DNA of 64,000 nt. Source: Auriscalpium vulgare (lineage: Eukaryota > Basidiomycota > Agaricomycetes > Russulales > Auriscalpiaceae). The stretch covers positions 186,001 to 250,000 of the forward strand of contig JAHBBC010000012.1 of assembly GCA_019915015.1 (NCBI GenBank), written 5' to 3'. The translations under genes and the position numbers were made by a program. The notes under the pieces were generated by a model, which ran no database searches, was not told the origin of the DNA, and saw only the letters and a list, made by a program, of their open reading frames with translations. Shown here piece after piece: positions 1 to 11,853 of the stretch (position 1 is its first letter; each line of letters starts with the position of its first letter).

Positions 1-2455
1 AAGCCATCCTGCGACGCCATCCACAAGACGATATCCTCTCGCATCATCTTGTCAAGAAGAAGGTCGCGGAGATCACAGGCATCACTTCGATTGTCCACGA
101 CATGTGCGCCGATTCGTGCGCCGCGTTCACAGGACCGTTCAGCAAACTCGACGCTTGCCCTGTCTGCGGCGAAAGTCGCTACGATCCGAAGCTTGCGGCG
201 AGGGGCATACAGAAAGCTCGACAACAATTCAATACATATCCCGTCGGGCCACAATTGCAGGCGCGTTTTCGGTCTCCTGAGGGTGCCGCTGAGATGCGAC
301 ATCGTGAACGCGAGATGCCTGGCATCCTGGAGGAGCTGCGAAGATCCGGAGAGCTAGATGAACTCAGGGACATCTACTATGGGTCAGACTTCTGGGATGC
401 GTACCAACGCGGCCGGATCGGGCACGACGACATTGTTCTCATCCTTTCCATGGACGGCGCTCAGCTATTTGAACACAAGGCCTCAAACTGTTGGATTTAT
501 ATCTGGATCATCGCCGACCTAGCGCCCGACAAGCGCTACAAGAAGAAATATATCGTCATTGGAGCCATCGTTCCAGGACCGAACAAGCCCAAGAACCCTG
601 ATTCCTTTCTTCACCCCGGCCTTCGCCATATTGCAGCGCTTCAAAGGGAGGGTCTCCGGGTCTGGGATGGTCAGCGGAAACAGTATTTCCGCAGCCATCC
701 TTGGATCTTTCTTGGTGAGGCCGATGCCGTTGGTGCACCTGAGCTGCACGGCTACGTCGGACATCACGGGAAGAGGGGTTGTCGCAACCGCTGCGGTCTA
801 CAGGGGCGCCGGAAGCCTGGAGGGTCGCACTACTATGCTGTATCACTCAAGCCTGATAATTATAACGAATCAGGTTGCACCCACGACGACTACGAGCCAT
901 CCGAACTGCCGGAACCCTCAGCAGACCAGTACCTGCTTGATCTCAAGAGCATCCAGGAGTCAACTTCTATAACAAACTACGAGAAGCGTCGCCTCGAGAC
1001 GGGACTTTCCAAGCCGAGCATATTCCTCGGGATATCTGAGCAGTATCGCCTCGCAATTCCCAACCTCTTTCCTGGCGACATCATGCATCTGTTCGGCCTC
1101 AATATTCCGGATCTCCTTGTGCGGCTCTGGCGTGGGCAGATGGAGTGCGATACCAAGAACGGTGACGACAAACGGACGTGGGACTGGGTTTGCCTTGTTG
1201 ACGATGTTTGGAAGAAGCACGGCGAGGCGGTCGCCAACGCGAAAGAACACCTTCCTGGCTCTTTCGACCGACCGCCGCGTGACCCTGCTCTCAAGATCAG
1301 CAGCGGATACAAGGCTTGGGAATACCTTCACTGGATATACGGCCTCGGACCTGCGCTTCTCCACGGTATTCTGCCCGAGCCATATTGGCGTAACTACTGC
1401 AAGCTCGTCGCTGGTGTCCGCATCATATTCCAGCGAGTTATCAGTAAGGCACAGCTCAAAGAAGCACACCGGCTCCTTTCGGACTTTGCATATGAATTTG
1501 AAGTCCTCTACGTCCAACGCAAAGTCTCTCGTATGCACTTCATGCCGCAGTGCATGCATGCCCTTGTTCATACACCAATCGAGTCCTTCCGCATTGGTCC
1601 CTTGATGAATACCTCTCAATTCCCCATCGAGCGCACCATCGGCGATCTGGGGGCTGAGATCAAGCAACCATCCAATGCATTCGCAAACCTCCAACAACGT
1701 GCTCTACGACGTGCCCAGGTCAATGGTCTGAAGGCAATCCTCCCGGAACTCGACGCCCCGCACGTCCGCAGTACACCACATCATGTGCTCGGAGATGGCT
1801 ATGTACTGCTGCATCCTCGCGATAACACTGAGTACCTTGTGCGCGACCGTGAAGCTGAAGCTATCACCCAATACATCAGAGACAATAATCCAGATTCTGA
1901 TGCTGCCGATATCTGGGAAGAAGACCCTTTCGTCACCAGATGGTCACGCTGTTTACTTCCCAATGGTCAGCAGTGCCGATCTGCTTGGAAGGAGCTCTTG
2001 AATCAAAATACCCGTCGCGCGCGAAATATCAAGGTGAGTACATTCACGTCACGACATGCTTTGCTTGAGGCTAATTCAAAATCCAGTTCTCTGATCGCGA
2101 CGGTGCACCTCACTTTGCGGAGGTGCGATGGTTCTTCCGGAAGAAAATCGACAACGACACACGCACTCTTGCTCTTGTTTCCTTATACAGCCCACCCGAC
2201 AGAACTCTTCTGGAGGTATCGTCCTCCACCGTTCGTGCGTGTAACTTGCGTGGTGATGACGGTCTTGCTGTGATCAACTGCAAGTCGATCATCGAGAGCG
2301 TGGCCATGATTCCACTTCCGAACCTTGCAGGTGGTGATGAAGTCAAGTATTTTGCCATGGACAAGCTCGGAGCAGGCGGTGGTTTCGGTCCACTGGGAGA
2401 TCGGATTGTGGACTTCGTAGATGTAGATGATGTTTATATTGAGGCTGATTTCTGA
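1..2455 (+). CDS. Tnp2-family transposase, 5'-truncated by the window edge
   Basis: The reading frame is already open at base 3 and runs to 2033; a 53 nt intron (GTGAGT at 2034 to CAG at 2086) joins it in phase 0 to a second exon at 2087-2455, which ends in a stop. The visible part is about 798 residues. It starts with a Cys-rich segment (MCADSC, then CPVCGESRYD) and is followed by LILSMDGAQLF, an acidic motif of the catalytic core, then YIWIIADLAPDKRYKK and the conserved region around WEYLHWIYGLGPALLHG. These match the Tnp2/Transposase_21 family of CACTA-like elements, which cut and paste DNA with a DDE-type RNase H-fold nuclease. I saw no frameshift or internal stop, so this copy may be intact. 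The N-terminus must lie upstream of the window. Confidence 0.9.
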
Positions 2456-2783
2456 ATGAAGTGCAATCACACGCTCGCGCGGAGAGCACAGCCCGAGTCC
2501 GATGTCTGCTATACTCAATTACTACTGTCCCCTCCACGCAACCATTTGCTCGTCCCCCTACGTCCAACATGCTGCGTGCAAAGCCCGACTGTCGCCGCAG
2601 TAGAAATCCCGTCGGCCCCTCCCAATATGGTTAGTCGCAAAGGTGCAATTGACAAGCACGGTCAGACGACGTGGCTAACCATCGTCCACCCACGACAATT
2701 CTACTAGCCTTCCTTCGACTCATAGCCCCCCTACTCTCATTTGGATTCTTTTTTCTTTGTTGGACAACAGCCAATTCACTGGA

Positions 2784-5270
2784 ATGTCGTCTCTCCCAAG
2801 CTTTACGGACGAAATGTCTCGCAACAATACCCCATCTTCATTCTCACATTTTCCTTCCCTTCATGACCCCTCTCGTTCCTCTATCGACATCTCATCCTCG
2901 CCCTCTTCACCCTTATCACATGAATTTTTTACCAGTCCCCTGGAGTCCGTAGCAGTGGACACACTGACATCATCATATTCCGAGTCTCCTGTGAGTGTGG
3001 ATGCCACAGCCGTCGTACTGCAGGCAACACTACTGACCTGACTCTTTTGCTCCAGGTTACTTCTTACCAGCAGGGACCAGGTTGGACCCGATTTGTTGGC
3101 CTTCAAGCCGATGGCGACACGCTACTGCGCTACAAGAATCAGGCATACACCCGGGCTATAAATGAGAACAAGCAGCTCACGAACGAACTCGCTCGGTTGA
3201 GATTGGAACTAGAAGCCCATAGGTAAGCCTGCTGCGCTGTCATATTTGTTGTCGCTATTTGCTTATTTTCGTGTGCCAGACGCCTTCATACCGACATCTT
3301 CACGAAGCTGCCGCAGCTCATCGGCGCGCATCTCGATGCAGACAGCCCCCCTCCCAATACAATCGACGCTGAACAACCCCCCGTCAATGGCACTGCCCGA
3401 TGGGCGACTCAGCGCATCACGCTCGGTCTCAACTTCACGTTCCCAGCCCTTGTCGATCGCGCTAAATGCCCTGGTGTGAAGTACTGGACGAAGGCCGCGT
3501 ATATTTCTGACAAACCGAAGGCCCCCAAGGCGGGTCCGCCAGGCGCGAAGATCAATAGAGCCCAGCTGTTTGCGGAAGATAAGCATGGAGTGGCCGTATC
3601 CGGTGAAGTCGCAGAGGAAATGCGCATGGTGATGAACTCTCTTTTGAATTCACTTGTCTGGAGTGGCCAGACTGCCCCGACCGCAACACAGCTTGGTTAC
3701 GAGGCTCGCGCGTACATTCACACTATGCTCTCCCGACGTTTCCCATTCCTCCTTTTCTGCGACAACGGCACGTGGAAGATCGAATTCTTCCTTTCCCAGA
3801 TGTACCACGGTTTCTGGACAAACCACGGGACGTCCAAGAGCAACATTATCAAGGTCGAGGAGAATCAAGCCGGGGAACACAACAGCGAGGTTCGGTCGAG
3901 CACCGAGCCTGGGACGGGTACGTAAATCAGCTAACAATAGTGAGCACATGCACGCCTAACATCCCTCGATGATTTAGGCACACAAACGGCTGCCTCGCGC
4001 TGCAAACGTAGGGCCGAAGACCCCCCACAAGCTGGCGAGCCGCCTCTGAAGAAGTCGCGCGAGGCTGACGGTATGTAACGGCGTGCCATCATTGTTCTAG
4101 GCAACATGATTGACGCGTCTCGATGGCCTACGCTGTGTAGCAGTACTACGAGAACAGGACAGCGTCGAGATTGCCGACTCCCCTATCGACACACTGGACT
4201 CAGGTCACGCCGCGGCCAGCATGCCCGCCCCCGCCGCCGTCTCGTCTCACCGGCACGATACAGCTGCGGAATCCGAAGACACCACTGCGCTCCCCATCCC
4301 TAATCCCACCATCACTTCCGAGTCAGACGCCATTCCATCCGACGATCCGACCATCGCCACCAGCCCACGCACGAGCGTTGCATTGCCTGACGATGTCGCT
4401 GCTGGATGCAAGATTGCCGCAATCCCGACTGCTCCGAGTGACCAGACTCCGGCAATCTCGGCGGCACTCTCTCCTGACGCACATACACCAGCTCTGTCGA
4501 CCCCCGTAGGAGCTGCCATCGTGCCCAGCGATGTGTTCTCCGCCGCTCGAGCTGCCAGCATCTCCAGACAACCGGATGAAGACACCAATCGGGATCCTCA
4601 AGCGGCTATTGCTACGGAGAACGCGGCACAGGCGTTCGTGCCTGTGCCAAGTATTTTGTTCGTGCACAACTTATTTACTCTCATGTCTTCAAACTGATGA
4701 CGTGGCCGACAGTGCTCGCACCAGTCGCCCTTCGCCACACCTTCCAGTTCCTTCAACGAGCGCAAGTTCCACGGCATCCTCCTCGACCACTCCGGCCCCT
4801 TCAACAAATGTTAGCGACCCGGCAACTACACCTGCGGCGGCCCCTTCGTCATCAGGACAGCCTTTCGTACCTGGCAAGAAGGGAAGAGGCCGTACCAGCA
4901 ACGCCGTGATCAAGGCGAGCACGAAGCACAAAGCTAATGTTATCAGCCCCCAGTGAGTGCGCCAATGCATGCTTGATGTCCTCAACCTGATCGAGACGTA
5001 GGAATGTACATATGGGACGCATGATTGCCGAGGATCCGAATGTCTCGTACGCAGCCTACGAGGCTTCGTACAAAGCTCTCACTCATGTCCAAGTAGAGGT
5101 GTGTTTCATTTCATTTATTCTCTCGTCTTCTCGGTCTCAACTTGAGCAGGAGCTTAAACTCGAATGCAAGGAACTACGAGCTAGAGAGGTAATGTCTCTT
5201 AGTGTCTGTCCATATCCACGACATACTGATTTCTTTCTATCTGCAGAAGAGGGCTGCGAAGAGCTCGTAG
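2784..5270 (+). CDS. Nine-exon gene next to transposase, unknown function
   Basis: Exons as read: 2784-2990, 3056-3222, 3280-3917, 3978-4070, 4141-4650, 4748-4952, 5002-5098, 5150-5188 and 5247-5270, about 659 residues; the total is divisible by three. The exon 5-6 junction is the least certain. The N-terminus is Ser/Pro-rich, exon 2 has a short predicted coiled coil (INENKQLTNELARLRLELEA), and exon 3 holds the only globular-looking part (around FPALVDRAKCPGVKYWTKAA and RRFPFLLFCDNGTWKIEFF). After that come basic clusters (CKRRAED, PLKKSREAD) that could be nuclear signals, and a long low-complexity Ala/Pro/Ser/Thr tail. I do not recognise the family. Its position and strand suggest an accessory protein of the transposon, for example a DNA-binding partner of the transposase, but that is inference. 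Confidence 0.6.
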
Positions 5271-5816
5271 ACCCCGCGGTTTGGATGCACTCGACAGCGC
5301 GGACCACGTCGCTATGGGAGTCAGCGGGGTGGCTAGAAGTAGAGGAGTCGGAGAAAGAGTCGGAGAGAATGCAGACGAGCGAGTAGGCGGCGCACAATGC
5401 GTCGCCCGATACCAACCTACCCCAATCTAATAGCAGAATAGTCTCGTATTCGTACCCATGCGATGGGATCCCCGTAATGATTATACATCCTATTTAATAC
5501 TTCGTTGAGTGTTCGATGACAATCCACCGGATGCAACCAAACCCGCGCATGCTGTCGAACAATGTAGAATATCAAGAATCTGCAGTCTTGTACTCGACGA
5601 GATGCGGCAGCATTCAATATTCGTGTCAAATATTCGAATGACAGCGTGTCTGATGGCACCGCTTAGTGTTACCCACCACATCATTACTTCATTCGCTGGG
5701 ATTCGACCTGAATCTACGGCGTTTTCACTGGGGATGAACCCTTACCTTCTACTTACTGAAATTCAGACTACTCCACCGCTGCAGCTCATATATACTACGT
5801 AGGCAATGCTCGTTAT
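5271..5816. other. Intergenic, no gene seen
   Basis: AT-richer sequence between the transposon-associated gene and the tRNA. No open frame with coding character or repeat was recognised. The right end of the upstream transposon may lie here. Confidence 0.5.
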
Positions 5817-5919
5817 GGTGTTATAGCCAAGTGGTTACGGCGACAGATTAGAATCTTGCTTACGTAAGATGATTATCTGTTGGGGTTCCCCCGCGTAGGT
5901 TCGAATCCTGCTAACATCG
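5817..5919 (+). tRNA. tRNA-Ser(AGA) with intron
   Basis: The acceptor stem pairs 5817-5823 with 5912-5918 (one G-U pair) and the discriminator at 5919 is G, as usual for serine tRNAs. The D-arm has GCC (5826-5828) with GGC (5839-5841). The anticodon stem ACAGA (5843-5847) pairs with TCTGT (5876-5880). The anticodon AGA is at 5850-5852, and a 21 nt intron (5854-5874) sits at the canonical position after base 37. A long variable arm with a GGGG/CCCC stem and the T-loop TTCGAAT complete a class II tRNA. AGA (read IGA after editing) decodes UCU, UCC and UCA. No CCA is encoded, as expected in eukaryotes. Confidence 0.93.
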
Positions 5920-7908
5920 TAATCTCCTGCGAGAATGTCTGTTTTTGGCGAAGCTGAGGAACATTTGCTCTCCCTTTTTACAAGAAATGCCGTCGCTCCG
6001 CTCCGAGCTCATGCAACCAAACATGCACAGCGCCAAGCTCCCCATTTGGTTAATATACGGGTAATGGTGCTAGGCAACCACACCTGACTGTCGTGTACGT
6101 ATCCAAGAAAATATTCAGATGTCTCTTGCAGCACATGTACGTCGTCTTCTGTCGCGGGAGAATTGTCCCGGACCTGCGCGGATCTTCTGATATCATTGCA
6201 CATTTGCTGCTATTCGCGAAGATGCGGCACCGTGAGACAGATGCGGCTTACCACCAGAGCACGCTGATGGCGGTAGTGGACTTTGTCTAGGGGCAGGTGG
6301 TCTCAGTGCACGAGCCAAGCTCTGGGGTTTTTCCTATCCAGCGATGTCGTACGATATCATATGCATCCACAGGGCTAGGTTCTTCCCAATATACTGCAGC
6401 GTGCGGATGAGGCACGAGTGAAAGAGGAATAGTAGCAGAACATGTCGCGCACGTAGGCGATACCCACCTGCCATTCAGGTAAGATCGCCCACGCCGTTGC
6501 ATCTCGCTCGATGTACACAAGGCTTAACTAGTGCCGGCTTGAAGATCTTGACTCTCAGACGGGCTATTGTGACACGTGGAGCGGTCCACCCGTCCGTTAC
6601 GCTGTTCGCGCGTCCTGTACGCGCAGAGAGAGCTCTGGGGTCGCGTCTGGAGAGTCTTCGGGCAATTATTCGCCACCTGCGATGCAGTCAGTCTAGCTGC
6701 GCACACAACGAGCGGTGCCGCACGGACCTAGACCATGGGCGGATGCGTGGACACTAGCTCCCTGCTGCTGTGCCTTGATGGTCCAACCACGCAAGGCGCG
6801 CGGCTTCGAGAACCCGCACAACAGAGCCTCGCTCGAGGTCGTCCAGATGCCGACAATCCGCGCCACCTGCGCCGATTCTTGACACCTTGTGCTACAGGAG
6901 ACCGATGCCGACGTAGCCGAGGTAATGCAAACTTGCAGTGCGATTTTCGACAGATGACCTGACGCGCGTGCTCTTCGAAAGAGCACGCAACGGCCAGATG
7001 ACCCAGCAGATACGAGAAAGGAACACGTACCTGCGAGCCAAATTACAGGCACCTTGGGTGGCGGCGTGAAGCTCGGCAGGCCTTCACAGACATCTTGTGA
7101 AGGTGCCGCGGCCCCGACGGTCGTCGTAACCAAGGGAGGCCAGGGGACGATAGGTACATGTTGATCTGGCGGCCTGGCGGGCCATGTGCCGCACAGCAAT
7201 AGATCCAGGACTCTGGCCGTCTCGTGGGTCGTGGCGAGATTGTGTTGACCGCCGGCTGTGAGCTTAACCGGACACCTGTTGCGGCACATATACGGCTCAC
7301 CGAAGTTGAGAATGACAATAGCTGACCTTTTCCACACAGCACCCTCCGAGACTGATAATCTCACACTGGTACACGAGGATGCCAGTGGCGAAATGACGCG
7401 CGGTAGAGCGCCGGCCGGCCGTTTGTGAACGAGCAGGAGTCTACGGTGAAGTTAGCAGCGACGAGAAGTGTTTCAACGGACCGACGCCGCGGCCGACGCG
7501 AGCTCGGGAAGCGAGCGTGATTCGAGCGTCATCTCGGGGGTTTGTGAGCGACTGGCACAGCTGCCATACGACAGCCGAAAACGGGAGAAATCTCACTGAA
7601 ACCCAAGTTTTCCAACAGCGCAGACGAGAGGGTGGCCTTGCGGGAGGAGCTGTGATTAATATCAACAATGAAAAGAGGTAGACCGTAGAACTCGCTCACC
7701 GAAGACGCGCTTGGAGGCGGCGCTGGTATCGCGCCGGTCTGCTTGAGCGAACGTGCTCCTGGCTCCACTGCTTGATGGACGGTCGAGATACCCAGCAGAT
7801 GACCCAGCGAGTGCCACGAGGAATCGCAGAGAGTGAGAAGGAAGACGACAGGCGAGGGAGGGGCGCGACAGCCACGTGACGTCCGGAGGCCGCGCCATGC
7901 AGTCGCTC
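5920..7908. other. Intergenic, no convincing gene
   Basis: About 2 kb with only open frames that look like chance. A short plus-strand stretch at about 6957-7055 reads like a coiled-coil exon (RARNGQMTQQIRERNTYLRA) flanked by GTAATG...ACAG upstream, but I could not connect it to other coding sequence. It may be a remnant of a decayed gene. Confidence 0.4.
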
Positions 7909-7916
7909 TTATATAG
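7909..7916 (+). promoter_or_regulatory. TATA-like box of the F-box gene
   Basis: TTATATAG lies 45 bp before the chosen ATG of the F-box gene at 7961, a plausible core-promoter distance in fungi. Confidence 0.4.
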
Positions 7917-7960
7917 TACTTACTTTGTCTCCTATACTCGACATCACCGCACTGGCAGAT

Positions 7961-9472
7961 ATGCCTCTGGTAGTCCCGCAGACGGTAGCCGTCCCAGACT
8001 CAGGCTCTTCCACGCACGGCGCCTCGGCAGCTGCTCTTAGTGGCGACGTGGCTGCTGCACGGCTCCCGAACGAGATCCTCTCACACATCTTCTCCTTCCT
8101 CCATCACTCCTACCCTGTCTCCTATGTCTCTCGCCGCTGGCGGGAGGTCGCCTGCGCACTTCCACATCTGTGGCTGCTGAAAATAGATTTGAGGTTTTAC
8201 CGGCGCCAGAATGATCTGATGCTTCAGCTTGCCCAAGCAGCACATAGCCTCAGGCCTCTCTCCATCAAAGAATACGAGGCCGACTACCTGACGGAGGCCG
8301 ACACAGATTTCATCGCCGAGCACCTTCCCCACACCCGCGTACTTGGTATCAGGATGCGCGACAAACCGCACCTCCTGTCAAAACTGACCCGCCCCGCCCC
8401 TCTGCTCGAGGAACTCTTCCTTAGGATGAAAGGGGCAATTCCCGACGGTTTCCTCGGCAATCATGCCCCGCGCCTGCAGGATCTCACCTTGAATGTCTCC
8501 GGCATCCCATGGACGTCTCCCTTATTCCGCGGGCTCATTCGACTTCAAGTCACTTTTCCCACATTCGGCAACGAGACAGGCCCCGAGCTTTGCGAGACGC
8601 TCCTTGATACACTGCAGAGCATGCGCTCTCTGGAGATTCTCTCCTTAAGCGGAGCTGTGAACATTGGCCACCGCACCAAGGACCATGATGTCGCCCGCCC
8701 GACAGTCCTCCTCCCGCATCTGACTAGACTCGCCATCACCGGCGGTCATCCTACGGACTGCCTGCACCTCCTCACCCACATTGAAGCCGCACCCACCGCA
8801 AGCCTCGAGCTCGCCATGGATGCATACGACAGCCATGCACGCGCGGCATTCAAGCCAGTCGTCCCGGCAGTATCCCGGCACCTCGCAATCTGGGCGCAAG
8901 GCGCAGCCCGCCAGAAGTACGTCTATATCGAATCAAGGAACGTCGCAGACGCTTGCTACATCAACGCATTCATCCATGGCCCTCACGGAGACAAGATCTT
9001 GTACCTTGCATTCGAACACGTCGGCGCATCGAAGCCTGACGCCGGGATCTCCGCACTCACGCGGCTCGCATGGGAGGCCGTGACGTGGGGCACTCTCGAA
9101 GAGCTCATACTGGAGGATCTACCGCGGAACGCCGCAGGCCTGGGGTTACCTGACTCGTGGTGGAACGTCTTGAAGACAGCGCGTTGTGTGCGCAGGCTGG
9201 TTGCTCGAGGGAAGTCCGTGGGGGTGGTCCTGGAGTTCCTGACGACACAAGACGTGTGTCTGCAGCACGGACGGCGCGACACACTCCTGCCCGCACTCAA
9301 AGAACTCGTACTTGAGCAGTCGCAAGAAGGAAGCCCCTGGGAGCGGCTGCCGGTAGAGTTGGTGGACGCATTCAGGGTATGGTTGAAAGATAGAGAAGAG
9401 ATTGGATGTCGCTTGGATACACTCCTCACGCATGAAGTTCTTCCCAGTATCGACCACATACCCGCGCACTAG
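7961..9472 (+). CDS. F-box domain protein
   Basis: Single-exon gene of 503 residues. The F-box begins at about residue 35 (LPNEILSHIFSFL ... VSRRWREVACALPHLW), the part that would bind Skp1 in an SCF ubiquitin ligase. The rest has irregular leucine-rich segments (for example LRSLEILSLSG-like spacing and LLEELFLRMKG) of the type that forms the substrate-binding region in this very large Agaricomycete family. The open frame extends upstream to 7925 without an ATG, so the first ATG at 7961 is used; a TATA-like box stands at 7909. The substrate cannot be inferred. A related but broken gene of the same general family lies at 10933-11853 on the other strand. Confidence 0.85.
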   Translation: MPLVVPQTVAVPDSGSSTHGASAAALSGDVAAARLPNEILSHIFSFLHHSYPVSYVSRRWREVACALPHLWLLKIDLRFYRRQNDLMLQLAQAAHSLRPLSIKEYEADYLTEADTDFIAEHLPHTRVLGIRMRDKPHLLSKLTRPAPLLEELFLRMKGAIPDGFLGNHAPRLQDLTLNVSGIPWTSPLFRGLIRLQVTFPTFGNETGPELCETLLDTLQSMRSLEILSLSGAVNIGHRTKDHDVARPTVLLPHLTRLAITGGHPTDCLHLLTHIEAAPTASLELAMDAYDSHARAAFKPVVPAVSRHLAIWAQGAARQKYVYIESRNVADACYINAFIHGPHGDKILYLAFEHVGASKPDAGISALTRLAWEAVTWGTLEELILEDLPRNAAGLGLPDSWWNVLKTARCVRRLVARGKSVGVVLEFLTTQDVCLQHGRRDTLLPALKELVLEQSQEGSPWERLPVELVDAFRVWLKDREEIGCRLDTLLTHEVLPSIDHIPAH

Positions 9473-9750
9473 GAATGCTCTCGGACTGTATAACAAACGG
9501 TATCGTGTAATCAGAGAAAACATTCATTTTCCACTCATCCGCATGTCGAGCGTATTGACAACGTAGCCGCTCATTTCTTCCTATTCATCAAGTATGGCGC
9601 GTTCAGGAAAGCTCATGCCCGCGATTGCCGGCCGCCACGCCCATGTACATCTTGTGAGGATGCGTGCCGCGCGATGGACCCGTCTCCTAACTTCCGCCCC
9701 TTATCCCCGTACGCCCCTCTCCTCCTCTCACCTTCCTCGCACTCACCACC

Positions 9751-10612
9751 ATGTCCAACCAGGCGCAGAACCAGCTCTTCCCGCCCGTCCTGCCCCCCAA
9801 TTCGCTCCCGCCCGACAAGATCCCGCCCGTGCCGCGCAACCCGCCCACGCACGACGACTACTTCCTCGCCGTGATCCTCCAGGAGAACATCCAGAACCGT
9901 CTCGACTGGCGTGCGTGCGCCCTCCGCGATACCGGGCTGACCTATATGCTGATTTGCGCGGTCCGGGTAGTGGGCGGGACGGGCCCGGGCGCGCTGCAGC
10001 CCGCGCACCTCGTCGCCGCGACGGAGTACGCGCACACCGTGCTCGCCGCGATCCGCGCCGCCGCGGGCCCCGCAGGGCTCGTCGGCGACCAGGTCCACCT
10101 GCGTGCGCCCCTCTCCGCCACCCATCTCCCTTCCTTCGCCTCGAGCACTGACCGCGCCGGCAGCGGGCGACCCGATGGTGACGCGGCAGGAGCTCGGCGC
10201 GCAGCTCTACGCGCTCGCGGAGGAGCTGCGCGCCGTGCGCGTCCTCGCACAGCGCGTGCGTCTTCCTCCGGCTGTGGTGGTGTGTCTGCACGCTGATCGC
10301 GCGCGCGGCAGTCGATCAACATGCACGGCGCGGCGCCGTACGAGATCATCCCGTTTACGAATGGGCGGCTGCCGATGGACCCCCCGGTGCGTGCGTCTCC
10401 GCTACCTTGTGCGGCGCAGAATGCTGAGGGTGCGGACGCAGGCCGCGCTCCCCGCGCTGCGCACCGCGCACGACCTGCTTGCACTGTCGTCTGTCGAGCT
10501 CGAGCGCTACCTCGACGGGTACGGGCTCGCGTGGCCACCGACGATCGAGGAGGGCCGCGCGGCGCTCGGGCGCCACCTCGGCGTGCGGTGGAGCGCGGGC
10601 ATGGAGGATTGA
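9751..10612 (+). CDS. Small protein, possible Mug135-like C-terminal domain
   Basis: Four exons: 9751-10102, 10164-10255, 10312-10386 and 10442-10612, giving 229 residues; introns are 61, 56 and 55 nt with GTGCGC or GTGCGT donors. The N-terminus is Pro/Asn-rich (QNQLFPPVLPPNSLPPDKIP). The middle is helical (QELGAQLYALAEELRAVRVL). The C-terminal part, NMHGAAPYEIIPFTNGRLP then VELERYLDGYGL, resembles the Mug135-like domain found in many basidiomycete proteins, named after a meiotically induced fission yeast gene. Function in basidiomycetes is unknown to me. The gene structure is well supported by phases; the family call is tentative. Confidence 0.65.
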
Positions 10613-10932
10613 GCGGCCGGGCAGGGCTTGGAGCAGTTTGTGTAGTTGTGACGGCGATTCTGCCATGCCAACAGATAGCAGGCGCGGGCAACTTGAAAAA
10701 TGTAAATAGAGGCGTTATTTTCTGGGGCCGGAGCGAACGGGGGGATATCGCGCAACCTGGTAATTCTGTTGAGCTCGATACATTGATTATTTGCGCGCGA
10801 TCCTCCCGAAAACTAGCCTGTCCAGGTTATTTGACAACATTGATGAAGGTGTATCTGAACCGCGAGCGCCATTCTGTTAGGACAGGCGATTAAGGGAACG
10901 CTAATCCACTGACCACGACAATAATGACAACC
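10613..10932. other. Intergenic between convergent genes, nothing seen
   Basis: About 320 bp between the stop of the Mug135-like gene and the 3' end of the F-box relic. No gene or repeat recognised. Confidence 0.5.
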
Positions 10933-11853
10933 TCAAGGCACATGAGCATACCATGCGCCACTCCATTTGACCTGCATTCCGGGAACGGCTGCGCGTAGTC
11001 TGTCTACGTCGTCCTCCTCCACAGTGCACGACATCAAATCGAGGGTCCGCAACGGATGACCCGCCTCCGCGCGACTCGCCAGCCACAGAGGAAACTCCGC
11101 AGCGAACGTCCTCTCTTCCGTCTCTCCACCGTCGTAGATCAAAGCGTAATCGGTGAAGTCGATATCATGGAGCGTGAGATTGGCCAACGCAGGGCAGAGC
11201 CAGCGAGTTTGTTGTCGTGGGATACTAGCGCCGCAAAGAGCAACGCAGAGCTGGACAGCACCGTCGCCCCACGCCTAGATGTCAAGCAATTCATCGGCGT
11301 CGCGGAGCACATCCGCCCACCCTATGTGATTAGCGTGGATGCGGTCAAGCCCCACCCACGATGTGCACATCCAACTGGAGTCGGCAATGACCGCCTCGCG
11401 AAGGCGTGCCAAAGGGAAAGCGCAGACTACGCGCTCCGACAGACCCAACTTGTTCCACGAGCCGGCCTCTCTGCTGAACCTAAGAGCGATGCGAGGGTCC
11501 TGGGCGTGCGTTTCGACGTCCGTCCATGCCCGGAAATACACTATGTCGTCTGCTTCTCGAGGCGCCTCCGCGAGGTCTGAGTTGGCAGAGTACATGACCT
11601 TCGTGAGCGGCGGGGGACATTCTTCGCCGTTAAGCCAGAAGAGTTGGCTCAGGGCTGAGGAGAAATTGCAGACGTCGACGAAGGTGTGGGCGCTGTCAGT
11701 GTCCATGCGGACGGCGGCGCCGGGAGGGATCTTCATCCGCCGCATGAAACGCGTGCCGCTCCGTACTGTGGCGACGACGAGGCGAAGATATTGGAGGCGG
11801 GGGAATTCGGCGAGGCTAGGCGGCGGTACAACGGGGTCATCCATACTTTTCAT
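10933..11853 (-). pseudogene. F-box protein C-terminal relic with in-frame stop
   Basis: Two minus-strand open stretches, 11853-11276 and 11272-10933, lie in the same frame and are separated by a single TAG at 11273-11275. Protein-like sequence runs straight on across the stop (DELLDI before it, AWGDGAVQL after it). The C-terminal half (HPLRTLDLMSCTVEEDDVDRL, then VKWSGAW) is typical of the C-termini of Agaricomycete F-box proteins. The N-terminal F-box itself is absent upstream of 11853. A nonsense mutation in a truncated copy is the simplest explanation. The alternative, an intron removing the stop, is not supported by splice sites I can see. Confidence 0.7.

Larger units (their letters stand above)
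1..5270 (+). mobile_element. CACTA-like (Tnp2) DNA transposon, 5' end outside window
   Basis: The first 2.4 kb encodes a Tnp2-family transposase and is followed, on the same strand and 328 bp downstream, by a spliced gene of unknown function. Two-gene arrangements of this kind are common in CACTA/EnSpm-type elements, so the two genes are grouped here as one element. This is inference: the left terminus lies outside the window and I could not recognise a right terminal inverted repeat after 5270, so the right boundary is only the end of the second gene. Confidence 0.5.

Noticed and set aside
6693..7364. 223-codon minus-strand frame
   Set aside because: No ATG-anchored domain, no splice pattern, and composition like random GC-rich sequence.
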